DNA of 64,000 bases from positions 2,439,001-2,503,000 of the forward strand of contig BSQZ01000026.1 of the NCBI GenBank assembly GCA_033239005.1, written 5' to 3'. The notes under the pieces were generated by a model, which was given only the letters and a program-made list of their open reading frames with translations, was not told the origin of the DNA and made no database searches. Source of the DNA: Lamellibrachia satsuma (lineage: Eukaryota; Annelida; Polychaeta; Sabellida; Siboglinidae). Both the position numbers and the translations under genes were made by a program. Position 1 is the stretch's first letter; every line of letters begins with the position of its first letter. This document shows, in pieces, positions 34,920 through 47,073 of the stretch.

Positions 34920-35080
34920 TCCTTAGTGCGTGTCTCTATTGCAAAATCAAGCTAAACTCAAAAGATATCATGGTAACCAGTAATCACTGACAACCTAGAT
35001 CAGCAATCTGAGAGTGGTAAAGTGCCTACAATGCACAGGTAACAAATTTAAACCATGGTCTGGTCTTATCAGATGTGTGG

Positions 35081-35345
35081 AACACATTGGCATTGTGATT
35101 ATAGCGCTGGACTCGACCAAGAGAATTCGGGTTCGAATTCGCTTGCTGTTTTGAAGTTTGGGCAATTTTGTTCACTCCACATTACCTCAGTTCACTCATC
35201 TGTATAAATGAGTACCTGGTTATAGACAGTGGTGGGTTATTGAACAAATAGCCTTTGTGCAGTAATTGAAGTGTCACTGAATGCTTCCAGACAACTTGAG
35301 TCTGTGGCAGTGTAAAGTGCTGAATGCACCAAATCTGGTTGTAAT
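35081..35345 (+). mobile_element. tRNA-derived SINE, second copy
   Basis: Same family as the 28.3-kb SINE: B box GGGTTCGAATTCG, body CTCCACATTACCTCAGTTCA, ATAAATGAGTACCTGG, GTGCAGTAATTGAAGTG, and AGTGTAAAGTGCTGAATGC. Diverged from the other copies. Confidence 0.8.
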
Positions 35346-36164
35346 GCTTCAACCGTTTGGTCGGAATGCCTCACTACAGTCAAACACATATATATATATA
35401 TATATATACAAATAATTATAAGTATATTACACCAAAACAATACGTCTATTACTTCAAAATGTTTACTTTTTAACTGTTTTTATAGGCTTCCTTCAGCAAT
35501 TTTAGTGTCCATTTTCTATTGCCTACAGCGTTATATTTTATCATTTATATGCTCAGTCCGAAGATTATAAATTATACGTATAAAGCCATTTTTAAAAAAT
35601 TTTTTGTTCTAATTTCAATATTAGTTTTACTCGGATACTTTGCCGTCTATGGCTAATCAGAAGAATGACGCGGCGTGATTGCCTTCTGTACCTAAGGGAT
35701 ATGGGGTGGTCTGGTCAAGGGCAATATTGAAAGAGGCACAGTACCATAACTTAGTCACACAGGCGATTCATAAAAAGAACTCTAATTTTACCATCAGTAA
35801 TAACGCAAAAAAAGTTTGGTTTTACATTTGAATACATTACAATTAGTTACCTCCAAAATGGGGCATTGCAACCATCAATGGGGCATTGCGACCAAATGGT
35901 TGGAGCAGTGCGACTGGTGCATTCGGGCAGAGGGGCATTCCGACCGCGTTCTGCACAGACATGGTCCATACACTCATAGTATGTTTCTGCTAGTATTATT
36001 TTCCAGGCCCAACACTCGTCTGTTTCAGAATAAATGCAAGTAAAATGTCCTGTATGATTTGTCAGTAAAGAGTAAGTAAGTTCATAACTGTTGTTTAATG
36101 TCTACAGGAGCAGGTAAATGAGGCAGATAATTTTGATGATGACAGGACAGGGTCAGAAAGAAGA

Positions 36165-36557
36165 GAGCAGAGGTGGTGAGAACAAGGAGAGCAGAGGTGG
36201 TGAGAACAAGGAGAGCAGAGGTGGTGAGAACAAGGAGAGCAGAGGTGGTGAGAACAAGGAGAGCAGAGGTGGTGAGAACAAGGAGAGCAGAGGTGGTGAG
36301 AACAAGGAGAGCAGAGGTGGTGAGAACAAGGAGAGCAGAGGTGGTGAGAACAAGGAGAGCAGAGGTGGTGAGAACAAGGAGAGCAGAGGTGGTGAGAACA
36401 AGGAGAGCAGAGGTGGTGAGAACAAGGAGAGCAGAGGTGGTGAGAACAAGGAGAGCAGAGGTGGTGAGAACAAGGCGAGCAAAGGTGGTGAGAACAAGGA
36501 GAGCAGAGGTGGTGAGAACAAGGAGAGCAGAGGTGGTGAGAACAAGGAGAGCAGAGG
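36165..36557 (+). repeat. 24-bp minisatellite, open in several frames
   Basis: About sixteen near-perfect units of 24 bases (AGAGGTGGTGAGAACAAGGA GAGC). The unit is a multiple of three, so frames stay open on both strands; the plus-strand frame from 36118 gives an NKESRGGE repeat of 213 residues. Immediately upstream TCTACAG (36101-36107) looks like an acceptor, but its phase-0 reading stops after 23 codons and the repeat frame is closed by a TAA before 36118. I regard it as non-coding. Confidence 0.85.
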
Positions 36558-36957
36558 GGTGAGTGGAGAGGGATTCCCACGTGGTAAGACAATAGAGGTT
36601 AATGATAGAAGAGAAACGGAGAGAGGTGTCAGTAAGACAGTAAAGCAGAATGACCACAAGATGACAGATGGGAGGACGCAGAGTGTGCAACAAGAGAATG
36701 GTAAACAAGTGATGGAAGATGAGAAAAGCCAGGGTATTCATGTGGGATTCAATCATTAGGAAAGTAGATAAAGTTTTAGGAAAGTAGATAAAGTTGTAAA
36801 CTGAGGAGAGGACATCAAGGGCAAAAATAGAGGATGTAACAAAAACAGCCGGAGAGAACATGGGTGGTGGCACGGGAGCTGCTGTTCTTGTGCATATATA
36901 CACACACACTCATATATATATATATACATATAAAGACGTTTGGATCAGTTTTTACTT

Positions 36958-36958
36958 A

Positions 36959-37034
<76 letters not shown>
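36958..37034. repeat. TA/CA compound microsatellite
   Basis: TA repeats (36958-36980) pass into about 26 CA dinucleotides and back to ATATATA. Confidence 0.95.
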
Positions 37035-37037
<3 letters not shown>

Positions 37038-37284
37038 ATATATATATTAATTAAAAACTGATACAAACTTCTTTAAAACCACTATGCATCTACAGCGGCC
37101 TGTATTCATAACATGGATTACCCAGTATATGAAAAAGACCATTGCAGACCATTACAGAATGTTTATTACTAACAAATGTGTAAAACAAGCATGCATCGTT
37201 TCTTTTATAAGCTTTACAGAGGACACATTATGAGAATGTCAGAGAAATAAAACAATTGGAATTAAGGTAACATACTGGTCAAAG

Positions 37285-37883
37285 AAAGTAATTTTTTGGT
37301 GCAGAAAAGTAATATTGTACATCTTTGGTGGTAGTGGGGTGTTCCATGTCTCCAAGCTTTCCCATTTTTTTATTGCGATAGTGGACATGGGAGTTTTGGC
37401 ATTCCCAGAAGTGTTCACGGGTTTTAATGCTGGGATGCAGCTCGCTTCCCTTCCACCTTGGATTTTAGAACTGTTCGTGTAGCGAATTGGCCCCACCTTT
37501 GTAGTTATTCCAGTTAGAGCTAGCTAGCAGGTAGTTGTATTCATAGACTGCGTGATAGCACGTAGGGCATTATGCTATTTGGTTTAAGGGTGTTCCATGA
37601 CAATAGTAATGCCATTGTTTCTTTTATTTGTTCTAGGAATACTGCTACTGCTTTGTGTTGAAATGTGGGCTCTATTGAACCCGACATCCAGGAGGATCGC
37701 ATGGGGCGTAGTCAGCCTGGCGTTGGGTTGTGGAGCCCACATTTCTTTGTTTTACATTTCTTTGAAAGTGGGATTACCCTTAATCCCCACAATAAACGTC
37801 ATTCATTTGGCCTTTTCATATCTCTATATCTGTGTTGTGTTGTTGATTGCATAAAGTAATTTTTTGGTGCAAAAAAGTAATAT
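37285..37883 (+). mobile_element. Dispersed element with small membrane-protein-like ORF, copy 2, with flanking direct repeats
   Basis: Copy of 24,778-25,335 in the opposite orientation. The ORF (37597-37854) starts MTIVMPLFLLFVLGILLLLC; the second hydrophobic stretch and PTSRR loop are shared. The element core is bounded by a near-perfect direct repeat of about 30 bases (AAAGTAATTTTTTGGTGCAG, then AAAAGTAATAT) at 37,285-37,315 and 37,853-37,883, absent around copy 1. This may be a long target-site duplication or a terminal repeat. Function unknown. Confidence 0.65.
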
Positions 37884-38476
37884 ATATCTGTTTTTGTTGG
37901 AAAAGTCTGTTTAATCCCCAAAATGTGACTTTAGATAAGACAACAGAACTTTCAAATCATGAACACTGAATTAAATATTCATTTGGTCATGTTTTCTCGA
38001 TCTTGTGGCAGCAATACATTTTTTAGATCTGTATAATTAGAATAATTTACAGTAGCATTTATCAGATGTTGTAAAATGCAACGTCATAACTATTTTATAT
38101 TCTTAAAACTTCATGTGTTTCAGTAGAATTATAGATTTTTTTTAATAAAACAAACTTATCAATTGATGAATAACTACCCAGCAAATATTTACTGGAGTGA
38201 ATATGTGGGGGAAAAGTCTACAAAATTGTATGGAGACAGTTAATGTCTTTCAAATGCAAAAAGCATTATTGAAATACACTGAATGGTTAATAATACTTGC
38301 CACAAAATCCCTGCATAGCTAATGAGCAAAACCAGTTTTTAATGGAGAAAAAAGATGGTGACCAATTTTTGTGTGCTAAAGTATACTTAGAAATGTGAGT
38401 TTTTGTCTTTACCAGTATGACCCTTAATTAAAAGTGTAAAAAAAGAGCAAAAGAACTGTGATTCGTGGGGCAACAT

Positions 38477-39403
38477 TCATCCAATAAAATGCTGAAAAGA
38501 CTTCAGGGCCTGTTTGAAGGCAGATGTTCTGTCCCTCGTGTGGATATTGTCTTCCAGGACACAGGTCTGCAAGAAAAGCAGTGCCATGTCCTGTCCAACT
38601 GCATAGGTTAGATGAAATGCATGATAAACGGCCAATAGACCAACGAGGGCACAACTCCATTCAGAGGGCTTCAAAGTCTTCAGCTTGCAGCCGCCCACTG
38701 CCAGGAAAAGGGTGTCTTCAGCAAAGATGATCTTCGGCTCAATAGTCTTCTTGATAATGTTGCCGACATCATCATCCGTCTACAGTAAAAGACAATTGTA
38801 TGAAAGATAAGGTAAAATGCAATGATAGGTGTTCTTGTTTCTCCCACTGTAATGTCTGCATTGGCTTCCTGTCCAATATCATGCATTTTCATCTAAGCAA
38901 CCAGCATATTTACATTCAGTACTTTCTCCTGTAAGAATGCCTCGTTTGATGTAAGAGCTTGTTAAAACAAATATCGGAACTACGGCTTTTTTGGTCGCAG
39001 CACCATCTCTTTGCAACTCGCTCGCTCCATGTTAGTGTTAGGTCAGCAGGAAATATAATAACATTTCTCTGACAGCTAGCTTATCCTCCTTAGCTCCATT
39101 CATTCATATGTTGACAACCTTAAAATTGCATGCTAGGATTTTACTACCTACTGACAGAAGCACAGTGAAGACTGAGGTAAGTCTCCCCGACCCATGTTTT
39201 ATTCTTATAAGACCTTCCATCTTTTTTTAAGGAAATTACCTAAAATAAAAGTATGTTTATGCAAACTCACATCAAGCTGCTGAAACAATGGTACAGCCTT
39301 CTTGCTCTTCTTGCAGGTTGGAAACATAGCACATGCTTTTGCACCTGAAACACAACACACAGTTGTAGATATTCCTAACTGGAGAGGTGCAGGAAGGTGG
39401 GAG

Positions 39404-39447
<44 letters not shown>

Positions 39448-39947
39448 TAATTATTGGATGGGGTGGTTTAAACCATCCCATCTAAAACAGGTGTTGGATG
39501 CTAAAGTGGACAAAACATTAAAACACAATCAGTTTTACATTGTCTAAAATCTGTTCAACACACATTCATTGCATGATAAAATAAATGTTCAATATTCATC
39601 CAAAATATTTTAAAAGATTAATTTCCACAGAATATGTGTCATTCCAAAGTTTCAGAGGTTATGACAAAGACAACAATACTGTTTTTTGTTTTGTATAGTA
39701 AGAGATAAATTTGAACATATAGGTCACAAAGACCTACTTTGTATACAACTCATCTCATACAGACACATCCTCTCATTAAGTTCATGTGATAAAATAAAAT
39801 GTTTTAAACCTTAGCACTGTCAAATGAACTTGGGGGCTTCAACTTCTGCATGTGGAGTCCGTAGCAGAGGAGTTTGTCCCACATACTGTCCATATTGGTG
39901 TACCCAGTATTATCTGGTGCCACCAGATGCTGCACCTCCTCGACACA
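38477..39947 (-). CDS. 3' end of an unrecognised protein-coding gene (3 exons)
   Basis: Minus-strand exons with GT-AG borders and matching phases: 39818-39947 (starts CVEEVQHLVAP, includes MDSMWDKLLCYGLHM), 39271-39344 (KACAMFPTCKKSKKAV) and 38477-38779 (TDDDVGNIIKKTIEPKII to a TGA). Joined length is at least 168 residues. The C-terminal part, PKIIFAEDTLFLAVGG then LVGLLAVYHAFHLTYAVG and LLFLQ, resembles the end of multicopy metazoan proteins often named SAM-domain-containing 3-like, where a short strand pair is followed by an FxxYYxFNLxY helix. That is a weak, memory-based resemblance. The first donor (GTGCTA) is poor. Upstream exons were not found, and a LINE fragment begins 70 bases upstream, so the locus may be truncated. 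Confidence 0.55.
39409..39445. repeat. TA microsatellite
   Basis: About 18 TA dinucleotides within the intron upstream of the exon at 39271-39344 of the minus-strand gene. Confidence 0.95.
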
Positions 39948-40014
39948 CTACAAACATAATGATACAAGCATATTCTAAAATTATTAAAGAAATTCTCTTC
40001 CAGTATCTTTTATA

Positions 40015-40221
40015 CGAGAAAGAAGGGGAGGTGGAGTAATTTTATATATTAAAGAATCTATCCAAGCATATGAAATAACACTGAAAAGTGAAGCAGATTG
40101 TGAGGAAGCAATTTGGTGTAACATAGTTACCAAGAACTCAACATTAACAATAGGAGTAGTTTATCATAGTCTAAACAGAGGAAGATGTAAAACTACAAAA
40201 GGCTACAAGGGAGGTGAGTAA
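40015..40221 (+). mobile_element. LINE endonuclease-domain fragment
   Basis: An open plus-strand reading, RERRGGGVILYIKESIQAYE then CEEAIWCNIV and LTIGVVYHSLNRG, matches the middle of the apurinic-like endonuclease of CR1/jockey-type LINEs (GGGVxxYVK and WC-V-TIGxVYRxPN motifs). About 67 residues remain; the catalytic N-terminal and SDH motifs are not present. Confidence 0.75.
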
Positions 40222-41511
40222 GGGATAGTGATAGGGGGCTGTTTTAGTTGTACAGTACATCACTAGCCAAACCTAGCCAAAATAAAAAAAAATATTTTGT
40301 GTTAATAAATGATCAATGAAAGACATACAATTGTTTTTTTCGTGAATCGAGGTGAATCCCGGATTTGTGACAATCATGAAATTTTCACCTTAAAAAACAA
40401 AATACTTTCACCTAAAGAAATAAAACAGGATTGTTGAATCTGCAATTTTCAACTATTGTCTTTGACTCCACTTCATTTTAGATCAGGTTTTAAACACTAT
40501 TACGTAACCAGTGAATAAAGTTTAACACCATCACATACAATTTGTTCTCACTGTTGACTCTGTGGACAGACTCTGCTGAGCAGTGCTGGAAGCCATGGAT
40601 GTTTGTGCATATGTGACAAAACCGTTGTATGTAAACTATGACAATTAAATACAATACAACTGTACACCAGATAGTTAGACACAAGGAAAAGTAATAAGTC
40701 AATTACTATTACATTGTTTCCTATTACTATTACATTGCTTCCTATTACTATTACATTGCTTCCTATTACTATTACAATTACATTGTGTGTTATTCAACCT
40801 ATTATTTGTAAAACAGACTAACGGACAGTAAAGCCCAAGTCTTCAATCTTACTAAGCAAATATGTCAGACCATTCAGGCCTTATCTACCAGGGAACATTC
40901 AATTGACCAGGATTATTTACACAGATTGGGCAATTAATAGCACATGCCTACAGTTTGTGTGAGTGAAGAAGCCTGCCAATATTTTATTAAACAACAAGTG
41001 CAATTAAAGTAGTTGACTGTTGACTGGACCCCTGACTCACCAAACTAACTGTATAGGGGCTTACTGGCACTCAATTCTCACACCTCGGGAGGGGGCTAGA
41101 GATGTTTGTAGGAAAGAAAGTAACGGACAAAAAAGTAATGGACAAAAAGTAACAGGAAAAAATCAACCAATTCAGTGAATAAGCGGCTATACTTGTCCCA
41201 TATTATGGAGGTAATATAAGCCTTATATGGTACCAAGCAGACAGTTTAGTAATTATACATGGTCTCTAAAGCTGGCATTACTTTTTTGAGAAACTTCATC
41301 CGTCTGTGATAATCAACCCGTCACCAGACACTCTGTCTAAGGCAGTGAGCAGCCTGACCAGCGTCTGCTGATTTGCAGTCTCCCTAATGTACACTAAGTG
41401 CAATGGACACATCATGTGATGCTGTGATGAGACACAGACAAGCAGTGCCATAACATAGTAGTAGTTGCCTAGTTGGCGAACCGTTGTTGATGTTCAATAA
41501 TTTGATGTAAA
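40222..41511. other. Intergenic, mostly featureless
   Basis: A short four-unit repeat of about 21 bases (TTCCTATTACTATTACATTG) lies at 40,717-40,785. No other feature is supported. Confidence 0.5.
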
Positions 41512-41705
41512 CCAACTTGTACACTTGCAATTTGCATTTGAGTAATTTCAAACACTTGCACTTGATTAATTCCAAACATTTGCATTTACATTTAAGACAT
41601 TTGCATTTGAATAATATGAAAACACTTGCCTTTGCATGCAATCATGTCTCAGTGCATTTATATTTGCATTTGCACTAGAGTAATTTCAAACATTACCATT
41701 TGCAT
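41512..41705. repeat. Degenerate ATTTGCATTTG repeat
   Basis: Imperfect units around ACACTTGCATTTGAGTAATT, TCAAACATTTGCATTTG. It contains several ATTTGCAT octamers, the POU-factor consensus, probably by virtue of the repeat unit only. Confidence 0.7.
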
Positions 41706-42629
41706 ATAAATGTGTTCACATGCATTTGGACCAAAGCCTGGTGTAAATCTTGATTTTTTTTCTCTCAGGGTTCCCTTTATAAAGGGGTAGTTCTTGTATT
41801 GCTGCACTGCTTTCATAGTTATTATTTTCCACCGCTCCTACAGGCAACCTTCTGTTTTCGCTTTTCATTGTCCTCCACCTTTTTCCTGTCCCTCTTAACA
41901 CAGTCTTGTATATTGCCCCCTTTTCTGCGGCTTTTCTGTTTCACTCCTCTGCTCTCTTTGGTAGTGTTGACTTAACAAAACTAAATAAAGGGGACATTTA
42001 CATTAATGTTTAATTTAAAGATAAATTTAACCATTCTATTATTCTCAAGTGACATTGTGCTAAGATAGTTTTGTAATATTATATTTTCATATAGCTTTGA
42101 ATGGAACATTGGGGTGATCTCAAAACAATGCTGTAAGACACTGCACAAAACCATTGTATATTTGTATCACTGTTCATCCAGGTGCTGACTTCAGATAACT
42201 GTTCATAAAGGTACCGCCTTCGAGCACATACAGGCAATGTAGTGTTATGACAGCTGAAGGGTCAGTTGGGAATATATGAAGTTTCAATTGCAATGTCTGT
42301 ATGAGCGAGGACATTTTCATGGGTATCCACAAGTCAATGTAATTCAAAGTTTCATGTCTTAGGCGAGAAGGTCTGAGGGAATCTGAGAGGATCTGAGGAG
42401 GTCTGAGGGGGTTAGAGGGTAAATGATGTTTGTTTTGTGTAATGTCTCAGATCAATTCAAGATCACCAGTTACTTATCTTTTCAGCCAACTTCACTTATA
42501 GTGGAAACCATTTACTCTTAGTAATTACTTTAATCTAGTCTGTGTTTACATAAAAAAAATCTGATTCCATTTAATCAAATATCTATTTCAATGCAAGAAC
42601 AAATGAGAATATCGTTCATGTGGAATTAT

Positions 42630-42741
42630 GATTGTGGGACATGGTGGCTCTGTGGGAGAATATACAGTCAGTAAAAGACACTGGGGTTTAATTCCACCTT
42701 CTGCCTCTTGAAAAATTGGGCAATTCCATTCAACCCACTCC
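42630..42741 (+). mobile_element. SINE head fused to the large satellite
   Basis: ATTGTGGGACATGGTGGCTC, then GGGGTTTAATTCCAC in the B-box position, then TTGGGCAATTCCATTCAACC is the 5' third of the SINE family at 28.3 and 35.1 kb. The SINE breaks off at CAACCCACTCCATC, exactly where the satellite units begin. Confidence 0.7.
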
Positions 42742-45700
42742 ATCTCTCATGAGTATATGCTGTGGACTCCATCTCTCATGAGTAAATGCTGTGTACGCCA
42801 TCTCTCATTAGTAAAAGCTGTGGACTCCACCTCCCATGAGTAAAGTGATGAAGAAGGGGTGCCAGCCTCACCCAGACTACAGGGAAAAGGAGGAGAGCAA
42901 CAATTGCATCTCTCATGTGTACATGCTGTGGACTCCTTATGTTGTGAGTAAATGCTGTGGATTCCATCTCTTATGAGTAAATGCTGCGGACTCCACCTCT
43001 TATGAGTAAATGCTGTGGACTCCATCTCTTATGAGTAAATACTGTGTACCCCATCTCTCATGAGTAAATGCTGTGGACTCCATCTCTCATGGTTCAAAGC
43101 AGTGGACTACATTTCTCGTGAGTAAATGCTGTGCACTACATCTCTCTTGAGTTAACATTGTGTACTCCATCTCTCGTAAGTAAATGTCATCTCTCATTAG
43201 TAAATGCTGTGGACTCCACATCTCATGACTATATGCTGTGGACTTGTGATGAAGAAGAATGGGAAACAAAAATTGATGACCGGTATCGGTGCCAGCCTCA
43301 CCCGGAGTACAGGGAAAAGGAGGAGAGCAACAATTGCATCTCTCATGAGTAAATGCTGTGGACTCCATTTCTTATGAGTTAATGCTGTTAACTCCATCTC
43401 TCATGAGTAAATGCTGTGGACTCCATCTTCCGTAAGTAAATGCTGTGTACTCCATCTCTCATGAGTATATGCTGTAGACTTCATCTCTCATGAGTGTAAA
43501 TGCTGTGTACTCCCTCTCTTAAGAGTAAATGCTGTGGACTCCATCTCTCATGAGTATATGCTGTGGACTCCATCTCTCATGAGTAAATGCCATGTACTCC
43601 ATCTCTCATGAGTAAATGCTGTGGACTCCATCTCTCATGAGTAAATGCCATGTACTCCATCTCTCATGAGTAAATGCTGTGGACTTCATCTCTCATGAGT
43701 AAATGCCATGTACTCCATCTCTCATGAGTAAATGCTGTGGACTTCATCTCTCATGAGTAAATGCCATGTACTCCATCTCTCTTGAGTATAAGCTGTGGAC
43801 TCCATCTCTCATGAGTAAATGCCATGTACTCCATTTCTCTTGAGTATATGCTGTGGACTCCATCTCTGATGAGTAAATGCCATGTACTCCATCTCTCTTG
43901 AGTATATGCTGTGGACTTCATCTCTCATGAGTAAATGCCATGCCTGTGTACTCCATCTCTCATGAGTAAATGCCATGTACTCCATCTCTCATGAGTAAAT
44001 GCTGTGGACTTCATCTCTCATGAGTAAATGCCATGCCTGTGTACTCCATCTCTCATGAGTAAATACCATGTACTCCATCTCTCTTGAGTAAATGCTGTGG
44101 ACTTCATCTCTCATGAGTAAATGACATGCCTGTGTGCTCCATCTCTCATGAGTATATGCTGTGTACTCCATCTCTCATTAGTAAATGCCATGTACTCCAT
44201 CTCTCTTGAGTAAATGCCATGTACTCCATCTCTCATGAGTAAATGCCATGTACTCCATCTCTCTTGAGTATATGCTGTGGACTCCATCTCTCATGAGTAA
44301 ATGACATGCCTGTGTACTATATCTCTCATGAGTAAATGCCATGTACTCCATCTCTCTTGAGTATATGCTGTGGACTCCATCTCTCATGAGTAAATGATAT
44401 GCCTGTGTACTTCATCTCTCATGAGTAAATGCCATGTACTCCATCTCTCTTGAGTATATGCTGTGGACTCCATCTCTCACGAGTAAATGACATGCCTGTG
44501 TACTCCATCTCTCATGAGTAAATGCCATGCCTGTGTACTCCATCCCTCATGAGTAAATGCCATGCCTGTGTACTCCATCTCTCATGAGTAAATGCCATGC
44601 CTGTGTACTCCATCTCTCATGAGTAAATGCCATGCCTGTGTACTCCATCTCTCATGAGTAAATGCCATGTACTCCATCTCTCTTGAGTATATGCTGTGGA
44701 CTCCATCTCTCATGAGTAAATGCCATGCCTGTGTACTCCATCTCTCATGAGTAAATGCCATGCCTGTGTACTCCATCTCTCATGAGTAAATGCCATGTAC
44801 TCCATCTCTCTTGAGTATATGCTGTGGGCTCCATCTCTCATGAGTAAATGACATGCCTGTGTACTATATCTCTCATGAGTAAATGCCATGTACTCCATCT
44901 CTCTTGAGTATATGCTGTGGACTCCATCTCTCATGAGTAAATGACATGCCTGTGTACTCCATCTCTCATGAGTAAATGCCATGTACTCCATCTCTCTTGA
45001 GTATATGCTGTGGACTCCATCTCTCGTGAGTATATGACATGTTTGTGTACTCCATCTCTCATGAGTAAATGCCATATACTCCATCTCTCTTGAGTATATG
45101 CTGTGGACTCCATATCTCATGAGTAAATGACATGCCTGTGTACTCCATCTCTCTTGAGGAAATGCTGTGGACTCCATCTCTCATGGTTCAACGCAGTGGA
45201 CTCCATTTCTCGTGAGTAAATGCTGTGCACTACATCTCTCTTGAGTAAACGTTGTGTATTCCATCTCTCGTAAGTAAATGTCATCTCTCATTAGTAAATG
45301 CTGTGGATTCCACCTCTCATGACTATATGCTGTGGACTTGTGATGAAGAAGAATAGGAAACAAAAATTTATGACCGGTATCGGTGCCAGCCTCACCCGGA
45401 CTACAGGGAAAAGGAGGAGAGCAACAATTGCATCTCTCATGTGTAAATAATGCTGTGGACTCCATTTCTTATGAGTTAATGCTGTTAACTCCATCTCTCA
45501 TGAGTAAATGCTGTGGACTCCATCTTCCATAAGTAAATGCTGTGTACTCCATCTCTCATGATTATATGCTGTAGACTTCATCTCTCATGAGTGTAAATGC
45601 TGTGTACTCCCTCTTTTAAGAGTAAATGCTGTGGACTCCATCTCTCATGAGTATATGCTGTGGACTTCATCTCTCATGAGTAAATGCCATGTACTCCATC

Positions 45701-47065
45701 CCTCTTGAGTATATGTTGTGGACCCCATCTCTCATGAGTAAATGCCATGTACTCCTTCTCTCTTGAGTATATGCTGTGGACTCCATCTCTCATGAGTAAA
45801 TGCCATGTACTCCATCTCTCTTGAGTATATACTGTGGACTTCATCTCTCATGATTAAATGCCATGCCAGTGTACTCCATCTCTCATGAGTAAATGCCATG
45901 TACTCCATCTCTCTTGAGTAAATGCTGTGGACTTCATCTCTCATGAGTAAATGCCATGCCTGTGTACTCCATCTCTCTTGAGTAAATGCCGTGTACTCCA
46001 TCTCTCTTGAGTATATGCTGTGGACTCCATCTCTCATGAGTAAATGACATGCCTGTGTACTCCATCTCTCATGAGTAAATGCCATGCCTGTGTACTCCAT
46101 CCCTCTTGAGTAAATGCCATGCCTGTGTACTCCATCTCTCATGAGTAAATGCCATGCCTGTGTACTCCATCTCTCATGAGTAAATGCCATGCCTGTGTAC
46201 TCCATCTCTCATGAGTAAATGCCATGTACTCCATCTCTCTTGAGTATATGCTGTGGACTCCATCTCTCATGAGTAAATGCCATGCCTGTGTACTCCATCC
46301 CTCATGAGTAAATGCCATGCCTGTGTACTCCATCTCTCATGAGTAAATGCCATGTACTCCATCTCTCTTGAGTATATGCTGTGGACTCCATCTCTCTTGA
46401 GTAAATGACATGCCTGTGTACTCCATCTCTCATGGGTAAATGCCATGTACTCCATCTCTCTTGAGTATATGATGTGGACTCCATCTCTCATGAGTAAATG
46501 ACATGCCTGTGTACTCCATCTCTCATGAGTAAATGCCATGCCTGTGTACTCCATCTCTCTTGAGTAAATGCCATGTACTCCATCTCTCTTGAGTATATGC
46601 TGTGGACTCCATCTCTCATGAGTAAATGACATGTCTGTGTACTCCATCTCTCATGAGTGAATGCCATGCCTGTGTACTCCATCCCTCATGAGTAAATGCC
46701 ATGCCTGTGTACTCCATCTCTCATGAGTAAATGCCATGTACTCCATCTCTCTTGAGTATATGCTGTGGACTCCATCTCTCATGAGTAAATGACATACCTG
46801 TGTACTCCATCTCTCATGAGTAAATGACATGCCTGTGTACTCCATCTCTCATGAGTAAATGACATACCTGTGTACTCCATCTCTCATGAGTAAATGACAT
46901 ACCTGTGTACTCCATCTCTCATGAGTAAATGACATACCTGTGTACTCCATCTCTCATGAGTAAATGACATACCTGTGTACTCCATCTCTCATGAGTAAAT
47001 GACATGCCTGTGTACTCCATCTCTCATGAGTAAATGCCATGTACTCCATCTCTCTTGAGTATATA
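42737..47065. repeat. 4.3-kb satellite array of 29- and 35-bp units
   Basis: More than 120 units of two main kinds: ACTCCATCTCTCATGAGTAA ATGCCATGT (29 bp) or its 35-bp form with an extra GCCTGT, and ACTCCATCTCTCTTGAGTAT ATGCTGTGG (29 bp). They often cycle as 29+29+35 = 93 bp, a multiple of three, which keeps long minus-strand frames open without coding evidence. Three copies of the GCCAGCCTCAC dispersed repeat are embedded (42,855, 43,280, 45,380). The block at 43,081-43,600 recurs at 45,178-45,690. The last part (46,790-47,020) is a homogeneous run of 35-bp units. Confidence 0.95.
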
Positions 47066-47073
47066 TATGAAGG

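Noticed and set aside
36118..36759. 213-residue plus-strand ORF with NKESRGGE repeats
   Set aside because: The 24-bp unit keeps all frames open, the opposite strand is equally open, the preceding acceptor is out of frame and the non-repeat tail has no recognisable motif.
40490..40702. Minus-strand ORF upstream of the unassigned gene as a possible 5' exon
   Set aside because: No convincing splice sites or motif; the best reading is short and Ser/Thr-rich.
43989..46845. Many minus-strand ORFs reading MEYMAFTHERWSTQ repeats
   Set aside because: They arise from the satellite period of 93 bp. No splice sites, no codon bias distinct from the repeat, and no non-repeat domain.
42737..47065. CRISPR-like alternation of repeats and spacers
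   Set aside because: Units are contiguous variants of one sequence, without unique spacers, in a eukaryotic genome.
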